DNA of 32,545 bases from JAFAGX01 sp035624085 (GTDB lineage: Bacteria; Acidobacteriota; Terriglobia; Terriglobales; Acidobacteriaceae). Position numbers and translations under genes: made by a program. The DNA lies in assembly GCA_035624085.1 (NCBI GenBank), contig DASPSE010000250.1:1-32545 (forward strand), read 5' to 3'. Each line of letters starts with the position of its first letter. The stretch's first letter is position 1. Shown one piece after another: positions 7,812-16,575 of this stretch. The notes beneath the pieces were generated by a model. The model was given only the letters and a program-made list of their open reading frames with translations, was not told the DNA's origin and searched no databases.

Positions 7812-9368
7812 TTACTGTTTGTAGCCAGTCAGTTCCTTCCCGGTATCGGTGAAGTAGTCCAGATCGGCCTGTACTGGAAAGACAGCGCCGCCTACGTCCC
7901 CTCCCGATTCCCTGGTACCAGGGGCAACGCCATCTGATGCGGTCCTGCCGGACAGAGTGTAGTGAGAGCGGAAAACCTCCAGCTGGTTGATTGGCACGAA
8001 GTCCGGAATTGTCGTGGAGGCTTGAGTTTGGGCAGCGGAGATCAGAGCGGAAACTCCGCTCGGGACCTTCGGGGCAGTGACCACTCGATAAATTTCCCAG
8101 ATCGGATAGCTGCCGTTAACAATGTTGGTAAAGGTTACGATTCCCGGGCAGGGTGCGGTACAGGTGGGAAAGTCGCCACCGGCATAGCTCGGAAAGAGGG
8201 GATCAACACCGTCGACAGTCAGATATCTGGTGTTGCCCACAACGTTGGCGAAATTTCCGGTGCTCCAGAAAGTGTATCCGAGCACGTTCCCGTTCGCATC
8301 ATTCCCCACCTGGGAAACCATTTCGCTAGAACTGAGAGCTCGCTTGCGCCACCCGCCACCGGCATTGGTCAGGTCTAAGGGATTGCCTCCGGTTGCGGTC
8401 GGATTGACTCCCAGTTCCTGGGTCGAGCCGATTTCAAGAGCTCGCGGAATACAAAACTCCAGAACGTTAAATGTTCCCGACAGTGGGTCACGCAGAATCA
8501 CATTCAGGGGTTCCGTGGCCAATCCCGTGGTGGGCGACAGATCCTGTGTGTAGGGAAGTGTGCCGTTCAGAGCTAAAGAAAGCTCGAAGCGGTTGACGTT
8601 TTGAAAGGCGGCGAGGTTGCTAAAATCACCAGTCGAGCCCGTCTGGCCCGCGTTGACAAAGATGATCACCGCGTCCGCGCCGACCTCCGTGGCCGTCCAC
8701 GCTGGAACGGTTTCCCCGCTGATTGGGTCCGTGCCAGCGATCGCAAAATCTACCGGCGTTGAACTGCTGCTGCTAAATGTACTTTGAATGGGATTCCCGA
8801 TCGGTCCCGGGCCATAACCCAGGCCGTTGTAGTGCACGGTGTCAAGGGCAGCCAGTGCCCGGGTTTCAGAGAACAACGCATCTTCGGGACGGCTGTCCAA
8901 AATGGCTGCATTGAACGCCACCCCATTGAGCGCGTTGTACACCGCTTGCGGCAACGCACTATCGCTAAGGGTGGGGATTAAGTTAGCACCGGCAGCTCCG
9001 ATCTCACTTGAAGGGATCGAGAGCGTGGCTCTGGGAGTCGCGAAGTAGAGTTGTGCGCCCACCGTAGCATCCAGGGCTAAATAGGCGCAGACCGTCGTAA
9101 CAGCGCTGTTCCAAACAATCCAAATGTTTCCTGTTTCCGGCGGAATGCTGGCCGACCGGCCATCGATTCCGGAAGCGCCTTTCTTAAAGGTCCAGACATT
9201 GGTGCCGCACGATGCAGTGGAAACTGCCGCTAAGCCAAAAGTATTGAACAATACGGTAGCCCCCACGCCGTTAAAACTGACCGTGGTCGTTGCGTAACTG
9301 TTGGTTCCCAACGCCAGCAGCGCCACGAACGCGAAGGCCGCAGTAAACTGGGAGAATCGGTTTTTCAT
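7812..9368 (-). CDS. Secreted PstS-like substrate-binding protein
   Basis: 518 residues from ATG 9368, chosen because AGAGGAAA sits just upstream and a clean signal peptide (MKNRFSQ to TNSYA) follows; the longer frame starting at 9431 would place 21 non-signal residues in front. The pattern is that of phosphate-type periplasmic binding proteins: strand and loop GADAVIIFVN, then an FxLSLALNG region, LNVILRDPLSGT (the SGT phosphate-loop signature) and late NGSYPIWEIYRVV. It is larger than PstS (about 320 residues) and no pst transporter genes are adjacent, so it may bind another oxyanion or have a surface role. It is divergent from a large TonB-dependent receptor, suggesting joint uptake of one substrate class (inference). 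Confidence 0.6.
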   Translation of the reverse strand: MKNRFSQFTAAFAFVALLALGTNSYATTTVSFNGVGATVLFNTFGLAAVSTASCGTNVWTFKKGASGIDGRSASIPPETGNIWIVWNSAVTTVCAYLALDATVGAQLYFATPRATLSIPSSEIGAAGANLIPTLSDSALPQAVYNALNGVAFNAAILDSRPEDALFSETRALAALDTVHYNGLGYGPGPIGNPIQSTFSSSSSTPVDFAIAGTDPISGETVPAWTATEVGADAVIIFVNAGQTGSTGDFSNLAAFQNVNRFELSLALNGTLPYTQDLSPTTGLATEPLNVILRDPLSGTFNVLEFCIPRALEIGSTQELGVNPTATGGNPLDLTNAGGGWRKRALSSSEMVSQVGNDANGNVLGYTFWSTGNFANVVGNTRYLTVDGVDPLFPSYAGGDFPTCTAPCPGIVTFTNIVNGSYPIWEIYRVVTAPKVPSGVSALISAAQTQASTTIPDFVPINQLEVFRSHYTLSGRTASDGVAPGTRESGGDVGGAVFPVQADLDYFTDTGKELTGYKQ

Positions 9369-9422
9369 GTTTTCCTCTGAGCGCAAAGTGTGCGCGTGGG
9401 GATATACACTACTAAGTCTATC

Positions 9423-9464
9423 GACAAACATACAAGAGCCTTTCTTCTCTCTTGAATGTTTGTC
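9423..9464. promoter_or_regulatory. Long inverted repeat in the divergent promoter region
   Basis: Arms of 16 bp (9423-9438 and 9449-9464, 15 of 16 pairs) flank a 10-nt loop. It lies 55 bp upstream of the PstS-like start and 84 bp upstream of the receptor start. A second small dyad TCTAC-ATA-GTAGA (9469-9481) adjoins it. Position suits a shared operator or a leader hairpin of the minus-strand mRNA. Confidence 0.5.
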
Positions 9465-9547
9465 TATCTACATAGTAGAGTTTAGCCCGCGTTGGCTCAG
9501 ATTGAGCCTCCACTCCCCTGCCGGATGCAATCAATGAGGTGAGGGTC

Positions 9548-12500
9548 ATGCACTTTCCAGGGTTCCGCGCGTGGATGTTGTCAGTGAGTTTGAGCTGGTG
9601 TCTGATGTCAGTTGCGCAGGAGACCGTCACGGCGCCCGCCGTATCCACGCCGGCCACAGGTGTTCTCACTGGAAGCGTCAATGACCGAACAGGTGCTGTA
9701 TTGCCCCAAGCCAAGGTTGCGGTCAGCAACGGCGCGGGGTTGGCGCAGACTGTTATGACCAACGAGCGGGGAGAATTCTCGGTCAAAGGGTTGCCCGCTG
9801 GAACCTACAGCCTCACCGTCTCGGCGCCCAAGTTCAAGGATTTCCGTACCGAAGGATTGATTTTGGCGCCGGGTCAAACTGTACCCATCGACGCGACGTT
9901 GGAACCAGCTGGAGAAGCAACCTCCGTCAACGTGGAGGGTCAGAAAGCTTCCCAAGTGGAAACTGAAACCTCCCAGATCGTTGGCAATATCACGGGCAAG
10001 GAACTCGTGAGCCTGGGATTGAATGGCCGTAACTTCACCCAATTGATCGCTCTGACTCCCGGGGTCAGCAATCAGACTGGACAGGATGAGGCGAAGGTTG
10101 GAATTGTAGGCAGCGTGCGCTACAGCGTGAACGGTGGGCGGGTGGAATACAACTCCTTCAGTGTTGATGGCGGAGACGTCTTAAATGCTGGGCTGAATGG
10201 AAATCGGAGCACGCTGATCGTTTATCCCAGCCTCGATGGTCTAAGTGAAGTGAAGGTCCTCACGTCGAATTATGGCGCCATGTATGGACGTAGCGCCTCG
10301 GGGACGGTGCTGGCCGAGACCAAATCCGGTACAAATCAGTTTCACGGGGATGCCTACGAGTTCATCCGCAACGAATTTTTCAACGCTCGGAATTACTTCG
10401 ACCAGACGACCAAGGCCCCACTGTACCGTAGAAACGATTTTGGCTTGACTCTAGGTGGGCCGCTCTTTATTCCCGGTGTTTACAACACAAATAAAGATAA
10501 GACTCATTTCTTTTTTTCCGAGGAGTTCCGCCTGGAACGGTCTCCGATGGGTGCGGGTGGAGATTCCACAAGCTACAACCAAGGCGTGCCGTCGTTAGCC
10601 GAGCGCAACGGCAACTTTGCCGATGTGTGTCCGTTTGCCGCGCCGGGCTTAAACGGAAATCCCGGACTGGAGGTTGATTTCACCAGGCAGAAGTATCCGG
10701 ACTGTCCCCAAATTGGTCCGGATTCCATACACAGTAAGAACGCACAAGGCAATCTGCAATTTCTAACATATCCCGGCAACCAGATTCCCATTGACCCCAA
10801 CGCAGCGGCCTTGTTAACGCTCAACATTATTCCTGCGCCCGATTCGAGTACTGGTTGCACGTCCTCCATCAGTTCCTGTTATGACGTTGTTCCTTCGCCG
10901 CACACCTACTGGCGACAGGAACTCTTCAAAATCGATCACAACATCACCAGCAATATGCGCGCAAGCTTTCGCTATATTCACGACTCCTGGGATACAACTG
11001 CTCTCACCCCGCAGTGGGGCACGGTGGAAAACAGTTTCCCTACGCTTCAGAGTACATTCAGCGGTCCCGGACTGAGCATGCTGGCGCATCTGACCAACAC
11101 CTTTTCTCCTACGCTGCTGAATGAGTTCGTCTTCAGTTACACCACTGATCACATTACGATGGCGAACATCGACGCTAACGGCGTCCAATGGCAGCGGCCA
11201 GCGGGCCTCAGCATGGGGTATCTGTTCAACAACGGATTTGGAGGAAAAATTCCCGGCGTGTTAATTGGCGGGAACAATGCAGCTTATGGGGGCAACGGCT
11301 TCGGCGTCGATCCCGGGTATTTGCCGTGGCACCATTCCAATCCGACCTACAACCCTCGTGACGATTTAAGCAAAGTGATTGGCAAACACACATTGCAAAC
11401 CGGTGTTCAAGTGGTCGTCGCCCAAAGAAACGAACTCAATCAGGCCGTCGGGGCCAACGTCGGAGATGTGCAGGGGTTGCTTCGCTTCAGCAATGTGAAC
11501 AGCTTTTTCAGCACCGGAAATGCTTTTGCAGACTTCTTGCTGGGCTCGGTCGGCAATGACAACTCCAGCCACGGCGGCATCTACAGCTTTCAACAAGACA
11601 GCGCACAGGAGAATTACTATCAGCGCTACACCGTAATTGAACCCTACCTGCAAGACGATTGGCGTGTAAATTCTCGTCTCACGCTGAATCTTGGTGTGCG
11701 TTTCAGCCTGTTTGGAAACTGGCATTCCAAGCTTGACAACGAGTACAACTGGGTGCCGTCCGCCTTCAACCGCTCGCTCGCGTCACAAACTGCGGTCGAT
11801 ACTTTTTTTGGCTACCTCGCTACCGCGAGCAGTTGTGATCCAAATACCGGCTCAAGCTGTACACCGATTCCGCTAAACGTCAGCAGCCTGGATCCTCGCC
11901 TCACCAATGGGTTGGTTCATTGTGGCGCCGATGGTGTGCCGGACGGATGCATGACATCGCACTTGTTCAATCCCGCACCGCGGATTGGGTTCGCATGGGA
12001 TCCACGAGGAAACGGTAAAACTTCGATCCGCGCCGGATACGGAATATTCTTTCACCACGGCATAGGGAACGAAGCCAACACCGGTTCGCTCGAAGGCAGT
12101 GCCCCGATTGTTCTCGACATGACCGAAAACCGGCCGTTCACCTATGATTGCATCGGCGGAGTGGGATCTGGTTGCGGCGGTGCAGGCGCCTATCCTCTCA
12201 ACGTCACTTCGATTCCGACACGTGCCATCTGGCCTTATGTTCAGCAGTGGAGTCTCAGCGTACAACGCGAAGTCTCGAAAGATACGGTCGCTACGGTTGC
12301 TTATGTAGGCAGCGAGGGAACACACCTCGCGGCCGAGCTGCAGCTCAATCAATTGGCTCCGGTCTCGCCTGGTCAAAACCCTTTCGCGGCCGGGCAGCCG
12401 ATCACGTCCGCGATTTGTGATACATACACCGGCTATCAAGGCTCATTCACGGTAAACAACAATTCAACAGTGGGCCCAGGGGACGCGGGTTACTTGAACT

Positions 12501-13489
12501 TACTGGCAGCTTGCTTCGGAACACCCGGCAAGAATTTTCCCGATCCCAACAGCTTGCGTACTTTCGCCCCGGGGTTCGATCGAATCATCTCGCTCCAGAA
12601 CATTGCCGACTCGAATTACCATGCGCTGCAGGCCACGCTGCGTCGCGTCAAAGGCCCGCTTACGCTCGGTGTCGCCTACACGTATAGCCACTCGATTGAC
12701 GACTCCTCCGATCGTTCCGACGCCACTCTCGTGAATTCCTACGACTTGGCAGCCAACCGCGCCAGTTCGAATTTTGACCAGCGACATCTATTGAATGTCA
12801 GTTATGTTCTGACACTTCCCAAGCTGAGTGAGGCACTGGATCGATGGGGGAACAACAGCACCTCGCCCACGCCTAATCGACTGGCGAAAGTTCTGGCGGA
12901 CGGCTGGGAAATCTCGGGCATCACGACCTTTCAGTCGGGCACACCCTTCAGTGTGATCAACGGCGGCAGCGCGACTGGCATTTCCGCCGTGGATAACGCC
13001 GGCGTGGCCAATGGCACAGGCGTGGTCTGCAGATGCACCACACAGGGTGCCGCATCATTCCCGGATGTAATCGGCGACCCGAGCGCACCTGCACCAGCCG
13101 GCGCAAACAACGCGCAAAGTTTCGGTCCAACCCTTGGAAATCCCGCTGCTTTCGCGGCTCCGAGAGGCCTCACGTTTGGAGACGCAGGGCGCAATTTCAT
13201 GAACAATCCGCATCGCCTGAACTTCGATACGGCTTTGCTAAAGCATTTTAAGATCAGCGAAGGCAGCAATCTGGAATTCCGCACCGAAGCATTCAACGTT
13301 TTCAACCATACTCAGTTTCGTATTTTCGATCCGGACCTTGGCAATACAGGCAGCAACACGATCAGCTGTTACGCGGGAGCAAACAACTCCGCCGGTGATC
13401 CCAGTTGTCTGGCTGGAAGTGCTTTTCTGCACCCCGTGGACGCACATCGCGCCCGCACCATGCAGTTTGGATTAAAGTATCTTTTCTGA
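9548..13489 (+). CDS. TonB-dependent receptor, Oar-like with CarboxypepD_reg domain
   Basis: 1313 residues. A signal peptide (ending about VAQE) leads to a carboxypeptidase-regulatory Ig-like domain (LTGSVNDRTGAVLPQAKV through LPAGTYSLTVSAPKF, about residues 35-115), then a plug domain with GRNFTQLIALTPGV and YSVNGGRVEYNSF, and a very long 22-strand-type barrel ending FGLKYLF. This is the acidobacterial Oar/SusC-like architecture for energised uptake of large or scarce substrates. The ligand is not predictable. ATG 9548 is preferred over an in-frame GTG at 9539 because GAGGTGAGG then serves as the ribosome binding site, the same site used by the Ig-repeat gene. Its last 18 bp overlap the 3' end of the convergent gene at 13472. 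Divergent partner: PstS-like protein. Confidence 0.9.
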   Translation: MHFPGFRAWMLSVSLSWCLMSVAQETVTAPAVSTPATGVLTGSVNDRTGAVLPQAKVAVSNGAGLAQTVMTNERGEFSVKGLPAGTYSLTVSAPKFKDFRTEGLILAPGQTVPIDATLEPAGEATSVNVEGQKASQVETETSQIVGNITGKELVSLGLNGRNFTQLIALTPGVSNQTGQDEAKVGIVGSVRYSVNGGRVEYNSFSVDGGDVLNAGLNGNRSTLIVYPSLDGLSEVKVLTSNYGAMYGRSASGTVLAETKSGTNQFHGDAYEFIRNEFFNARNYFDQTTKAPLYRRNDFGLTLGGPLFIPGVYNTNKDKTHFFFSEEFRLERSPMGAGGDSTSYNQGVPSLAERNGNFADVCPFAAPGLNGNPGLEVDFTRQKYPDCPQIGPDSIHSKNAQGNLQFLTYPGNQIPIDPNAAALLTLNIIPAPDSSTGCTSSISSCYDVVPSPHTYWRQELFKIDHNITSNMRASFRYIHDSWDTTALTPQWGTVENSFPTLQSTFSGPGLSMLAHLTNTFSPTLLNEFVFSYTTDHITMANIDANGVQWQRPAGLSMGYLFNNGFGGKIPGVLIGGNNAAYGGNGFGVDPGYLPWHHSNPTYNPRDDLSKVIGKHTLQTGVQVVVAQRNELNQAVGANVGDVQGLLRFSNVNSFFSTGNAFADFLLGSVGNDNSSHGGIYSFQQDSAQENYYQRYTVIEPYLQDDWRVNSRLTLNLGVRFSLFGNWHSKLDNEYNWVPSAFNRSLASQTAVDTFFGYLATASSCDPNTGSSCTPIPLNVSSLDPRLTNGLVHCGADGVPDGCMTSHLFNPAPRIGFAWDPRGNGKTSIRAGYGIFFHHGIGNEANTGSLEGSAPIVLDMTENRPFTYDCIGGVGSGCGGAGAYPLNVTSIPTRAIWPYVQQWSLSVQREVSKDTVATVAYVGSEGTHLAAELQLNQLAPVSPGQNPFAAGQPITSAICDTYTGYQGSFTVNNNSTVGPGDAGYLNLLAACFGTPGKNFPDPNSLRTFAPGFDRIISLQNIADSNYHALQATLRRVKGPLTLGVAYTYSHSIDDSSDRSDATLVNSYDLAANRASSNFDQRHLLNVSYVLTLPKLSEALDRWGNNSTSPTPNRLAKVLADGWEISGITTFQSGTPFSVINGGSATGISAVDNAGVANGTGVVCRCTTQGAASFPDVIGDPSAPAPAGANNAQSFGPTLGNPAAFAAPRGLTFGDAGRNFMNNPHRLNFDTALLKHFKISEGSNLEFRTEAFNVFNHTQFRIFDPDLGNTGSNTISCYAGANNSAGDPSCLAGSAFLHPVDAHRARTMQFGLKYLF

Positions 13490-13933
13490 TAGCGAGCTAA
13501 ACGAGGTCACCGTGGCCGGATGCTGAAGCTCAGGACTAGCACCGCACGCTGCATAGCGATGGACGATCCTCATCCGGATGCCAGCGCTATACGGGACATC
13601 GAAGTACATTACCCGTTTGGTCAAGCGCAACTCCACGCGCTGGTCTCGCGCAAAAATCGACGGTAAATAATTGAACGGCGTATCGTAACGACCGACGTAG
13701 ACTCTGCACCCTACGCGGATCGAGACTTCGTAAGTGTAATAGCGATTCGCAAGCGGCGCGTCCGAGGGGTTGCTGCCGCCTATCGTGTTTTCCGGGGACT
13801 GGGTTTTGTGCTTCTGCACTTCTACTACAGTTCCCTGCACGTATTCCTCGGAACTACTTTGAGCTGGAGAACCGTGGAGCATCAGAATAGCTATCAGAAT
13901 TAACGAAATCGCGATGCCAGCCTTGTTGTTCAC
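13472..13933 (-). CDS. Small secreted protein, family A copy 1
   Basis: 153 residues, starting with GTG at 13933. A signal peptide (about 1-25) is followed by a beta-rich domain: EEYVQGTVVEVQKHKT, YYTYEVSIRVGCRVYVGRY, then VELRLTKRVMYFDVP. The same pattern (sequence change, YYEVSLRLxDTIYVARY, VxGRHLFIKRPSG) is in the gene at 14127, so they are paralogs. The family is unrecognised by name; members look like small periplasmic OB- or SH3-like beta barrels. The C-terminal six codons overlap the receptor gene tail-to-tail. Ribosome binding site is weak, so the exact start is uncertain. Confidence 0.65.
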   Translation of the reverse strand: MNNKAGIAISLILIAILMLHGSPAQSSSEEYVQGTVVEVQKHKTQSPENTIGGSNPSDAPLANRYYTYEVSIRVGCRVYVGRYDTPFNYLPSIFARDQRVELRLTKRVMYFDVPYSAGIRMRIVHRYAACGASPELQHPATVTSFSSLSEKIL

Positions 13934-14126
13934 AGCTTCCCACGCTATTGCGGGTCATGAAGTCTCGAAAAATAAATGGCCTCGGAAGTACCAAGAGCAG
14001 ATTTCAAACTGCCAACATTTTGTCCAATTGTCTGGGCGCTTAGGAGAAATACGAGTCTCAAATGAGGTGCGATGCATAATTTCAGTTCCGCGGGGCCAAC
14101 GGATGGCCGGGAATTTGCCGCTGAAC

Positions 14127-14531
14127 TTACTTGTCGGCGGGGGCATTCTGCGGATTGTTGTCCGTGGCCGTTACTGCTTTGCGCTTAGTAATAACCAAGT
14201 CCACATCAGTTCCGCTAGGTCTCTTGATAAACAGATGCCGCCCATTAACTCTTGCCTGAACAGAGGATCCTGCGCCCCACTCCTCTGGCAAAGTGTCATC
14301 ATGATGGCGTGGAGTGTATCGCGCAACATAAATTGTGTCGGTTAGCCGCAAGGAGACTTCGTAATAGGGTTCGTCCTTTGTTATCGGCGTGTTCACGATG
14401 TAGTAGAGGATACGAGTGTTCGTCTTCTGCTCGACTCTTAGAATTGTCGCGCTCTGATATTGCTTTTCCACTGCAAACAAGCTGATTGAGAGGCCGAGAA
14501 GAAGTAATGCGTGTGCAGGAAGATGCTTCAT
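14127..14531 (-). CDS. Small secreted protein, family A copy 2
   Basis: 134 residues with a signal peptide (MKHLPAHALLLLGLSISLFA) and a beta-rich domain paralogous to the product of 13472-13933: QSATILRVEQKT, EPYYEVSLRLTDTIYVARYTP, VNGRHLFIKRPSG. The C-terminus is a short polar tail. Function unknown. A TGAGG site precedes ATG 14531. The two copies lie in tandem 193 bp apart; that spacer shows no other gene. Confidence 0.7.
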   Translation of the reverse strand: MKHLPAHALLLLGLSISLFAVEKQYQSATILRVEQKTNTRILYYIVNTPITKDEPYYEVSLRLTDTIYVARYTPRHHDDTLPEEWGAGSSVQARVNGRHLFIKRPSGTDVDLVITKRKAVTATDNNPQNAPADK

Positions 14532-14827
14532 GCAACCTCAGTATAAAGCAGAATATTGGCCGCGTGGAGCGATTGACCCGTCCGCACACATAAAAGGTTT
14601 CTTATCCCGGCCGGCGAAATGGCTGCGAAATTGTCCCGACAATTTCCTGCGTCGGGCGCGCCTCCACTATGACCCCGATGTGAGGCCAGGGAAGCAACTG
14701 CCGGATTCGTCGCGTAAATGGGCGAAGAGAATCGATTAGTAACAGGGCTCGCCAAGACACGGAGCTAGCGGCCGCGCTAGCCGAATCGCAAGGTTTGGCT
14801 GCCGAGAGCGTTTGCTCATGTGGAAGC
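14532..14827. other. Intergenic stretch without a gene
   Basis: About 300 bp without a supportable ORF. It holds one short hairpin, GCTAGCG-GCCG-CGCTAGC (14764-14781), and otherwise nothing recognised. A tRNA was looked for and not found. Confidence 0.5.
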
Positions 14828-14859
14828 AAAAAGGACCGCGATCTTGCGCGGTCCTTTTT
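14828..14859 (-). terminator. Rho-independent terminator of the 67-residue protein gene
   Basis: A perfect 13-bp stem AAAAAGGACCGCG/CGCGGTCCTTTTT with a 6-nt loop begins 13 bp after the minus-strand stop. The A-tract on one side and T-tract on the other make it able to act on both strands. Confidence 0.9.
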
Positions 14860-14872
14860 TCCTGATTTCGGT

Positions 14873-15076
14873 TTAGACCTTGCCTGGCGTGAGGCGTGCG
14901 AAAAACTTGCCGTGAAGCATCGTGCGGCCGTGCGGCTTGCCGGAGATCATCGTGCGGCCAACATGCCGCACCCTCGTCACACCGGTCTTGTTCGTTATTT
15001 CGGGTTTCGCTGCCGCCACAACTGCTTTCTTGGTCGCAGCGCGATTCTTGATCAGGGACTTTTTCTCGATGGCCAT
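14873..15076 (-). CDS. Small basic protein with internal GRTM repeat
   Basis: 67 residues from ATG 15076, selected because GAAGGAG lies 7 bp upstream; an upstream ATG at 15091 lacks such a site. The protein is strongly basic: a Lys/Ala-rich N-terminal half (MAIEKKSLIKNRAATKK), then a direct repeat VGRTMISGKPH / HGRTMLHGKFF, encoded by a repeated CATCGTGCGGCC on the plus strand. No domain is recognised. Composition suggests nucleic-acid or ribosome association, or an acidobacterial small-protein family. A strong ribosome binding site and a dedicated terminator show it is a real, probably well-expressed monocistronic gene. Confidence 0.7.
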   Translation of the reverse strand: MAIEKKSLIKNRAATKKAVVAAAKPEITNKTGVTRVRHVGRTMISGKPHGRTMLHGKFFARLTPGKV

Positions 15077-15144
15077 GGGAATCTCCTTCAATGTTCTGGA
15101 ATTTCCTAACGCTCGGTCATGGCTTGGGCATTTCAGTTGCCAAA

Positions 15145-15175
15145 GTAACGCAACCCGAATCGTTGGGAGCGTTAC
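15145..15175. promoter_or_regulatory. Inverted repeat upstream of the small basic gene
   Basis: GTAACGC (15145-15151) pairs with GCGTTAC (15169-15175), with a CCC/GGG inner pair. It ends 69 bp upstream of the ATG at 15076, so it may be a leader hairpin or operator. Confidence 0.3.
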
Positions 15176-15232
15176 GCAGAATCAAGCACTTGCAAATCCT
15201 GAGCTCGGGATTATGAACAAGGCCATTGTCGC

Positions 15233-15272
15233 TTGGTTAATAATTAATCGCGAGAGGTTAATTCTTAACCAA
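15233..15272. repeat. AT-rich 15-bp inverted repeat with nested dyads
   Basis: Arms 15233-15247 and 15258-15272 match at 14 of 15 positions around a 10-nt loop. Each arm is itself dyad-like (TTAATAATTAA; GGTTAA-TTC-TTAACC). It lies 46 bp after the lipocalin-like stop, so it may be a terminator-like stem or operator cluster. Confidence 0.5.
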
Positions 15273-15317
15273 AATTCGTAGGGTTTGCCTAACTTTCGTT
15301 GCAACGGCTTACAAGAC

Positions 15318-15821
15318 CTACGGAGCCTTCTCCCAGACAATTCTCCAGCGCGCAACGGAGGGATCGTTTTTCTCAACATCGCTGAGGATCAGGCGGCCGT
15401 CTTCAAAGTGATAGGGACGGATTTGGCGCGATCCCACGTATCCGGGGTCGGTAGCCACTTCCGGCAGATGAATGATCTGCTTTTGCTTCACGTCGATCTC
15501 GTATCGGCCACAATAAGCGAAAGTGCCATCCGCGGCAGCGACTTTTTCCTCCGGTGTGGTATGCGCTGGATCGGCCCACTTTGGCCGGTCGGGATTTACA
15601 AGGTCACCGCACATGTAGCCATCGCGCTGGTACATGAGGAAGCCCTTGGCGTGGGGCCCGAAAGAAGGGAATGGGCGAGTGGTGCCGTCCTTCATGGTCT
15701 CTTCTGTGGACACCAGCTTCCACGTGCCCACGATTCGATCACGAATGTCGGATTCCGTCTGACTGAAGGCCGAGGCGGCGCACAGGGCAAATCCGAATAG
15801 AAGTAATGCGGAACGTTTCAT
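15318..15821 (-). CDS. Secreted lipocalin-like domain protein
   Basis: 167 residues from ATG 15821, chosen because GGAGGAAAG precedes it by 8 bp and a signal peptide (MKRSALLLFGFALCAASAFSQ) follows directly; a longer frame to 15950 would bury that signal. The mature domain has the lipocalin-like hallmark IVGTWKLVSTEE, followed by PFGPHAKGFLMYQRDGYMC-like strands, AYCGRYEID, and a final RWRIVWEK strand. Such domains bind small hydrophobic or unknown ligands outside the cytoplasm. It is transcribed away from the rhodanese gene, with a 267-bp shared upstream region. Confidence 0.8.
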   Translation of the reverse strand: MKRSALLLFGFALCAASAFSQTESDIRDRIVGTWKLVSTEETMKDGTTRPFPSFGPHAKGFLMYQRDGYMCGDLVNPDRPKWADPAHTTPEEKVAAADGTFAYCGRYEIDVKQKQIIHLPEVATDPGYVGSRQIRPYHFEDGRLILSDVEKNDPSVARWRIVWEKAP

Positions 15822-15923
15822 GCTGGCGCTTTCCTCCGAGTCGTAGAACTCCCATAGTGCAGCGTAGAAGCGTATCACGTTTGCTGAGCGAAGACTGCGC
15901 CGGGGTGGCCTGCTGTTTGAGTG

Positions 15924-15935
15924 GTTGAGCTCAAC
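15924..15935. promoter_or_regulatory. Perfect palindrome GTTGAGCTCAAC in divergent region
   Basis: A 12-bp perfect palindrome lies between the divergent lipocalin-like and rhodanese genes, roughly 100 bp from the first and 150 bp from the second. It may be an operator; a chance occurrence cannot be excluded. Confidence 0.3.
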
Positions 15936-16088
15936 TTGTGCTGAAATCATGACTGCCTCCTGCAGATTTCATCGATGAGGAACACGAATGAATGCAGGGC
16001 TGGGAGTAAATTCCGGCTCAGCCGTCTGGGAGGGTTCGCCTTCCTTGCGAACAGCGTTGGCGAGATTGATAATGCGGAGAGGATTCAA

Positions 16089-16565
16089 ATGAAGTTCAAG
16101 TTGAAGAATTGCAAGACCGTGTTCACTATTGTCGGGTTGCTCTTCGTCAGTTCGGTTGCTTTGGCTCCAGCGCAGCAAGCAAGCCTTATACCGAGCTCGC
16201 GGCAAATCAACCCTGAGGAGTTGGTGAAAGTTCTTGAAGCTCCTAAGGGCGAGAAGCCGCTCTTGATTCAAGTGGGGTCCCATGTGATTTATGCGCAGGC
16301 GCACATTCCCGGCTCTGAATACATCGGCCCTGCCTCCAGTGAGAGTGGCCTACAACAACTGCGCAAGCGCGTAGAGTCGCTGCCCAAGAGCAAGTTCATT
16401 GTCATTTACTGCGGTTGTTGCCCGTGGAGCCATTGCCCCAACATCAAAGCTGCGGACGACACCCTGCAAGCAATGGGTTTCAGCAACGTGAAGGTCTTGT
16501 ATATTGCCAACAATTTTGGCGTGGACTGGGTGGACAAAGGCTACCCGGTTGCGAAGGGCGATTAA
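16089..16565 (+). CDS. Periplasmic rhodanese-like sulfurtransferase
   Basis: 158 residues from ATG 16089 (GGAGAGGA upstream). A signal peptide (about 1-28, ALAPAQQ) precedes a single rhodanese domain: LIQVGSHVIYAQAHIPGSEYIGP (the HIPGA-type entry) and the active loop YCGCCPWSHCPN at about 107-118. The loop holds three closely spaced Cys (108, 110, 111) plus Cys116, more than the single catalytic Cys of ordinary rhodaneses. Likely role is sulfur transfer or redox chemistry in the periplasm. The TlpA-type thioredoxin follows after 10 bp, so both probably form one operon handling thiols. Confidence 0.8.
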   Translation: MKFKLKNCKTVFTIVGLLFVSSVALAPAQQASLIPSSRQINPEELVKVLEAPKGEKPLLIQVGSHVIYAQAHIPGSEYIGPASSESGLQQLRKRVESLPKSKFIVIYCGCCPWSHCPNIKAADDTLQAMGFSNVKVLYIANNFGVDWVDKGYPVAKGD

Positions 16566-16575
16566 CGATCTTCTT

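Noticed and set aside
14532..14827. Possible tRNA or small RNA in the spacer
   Set aside because: Only one short hairpin is present; no cloverleaf or acceptor stem could be drawn.
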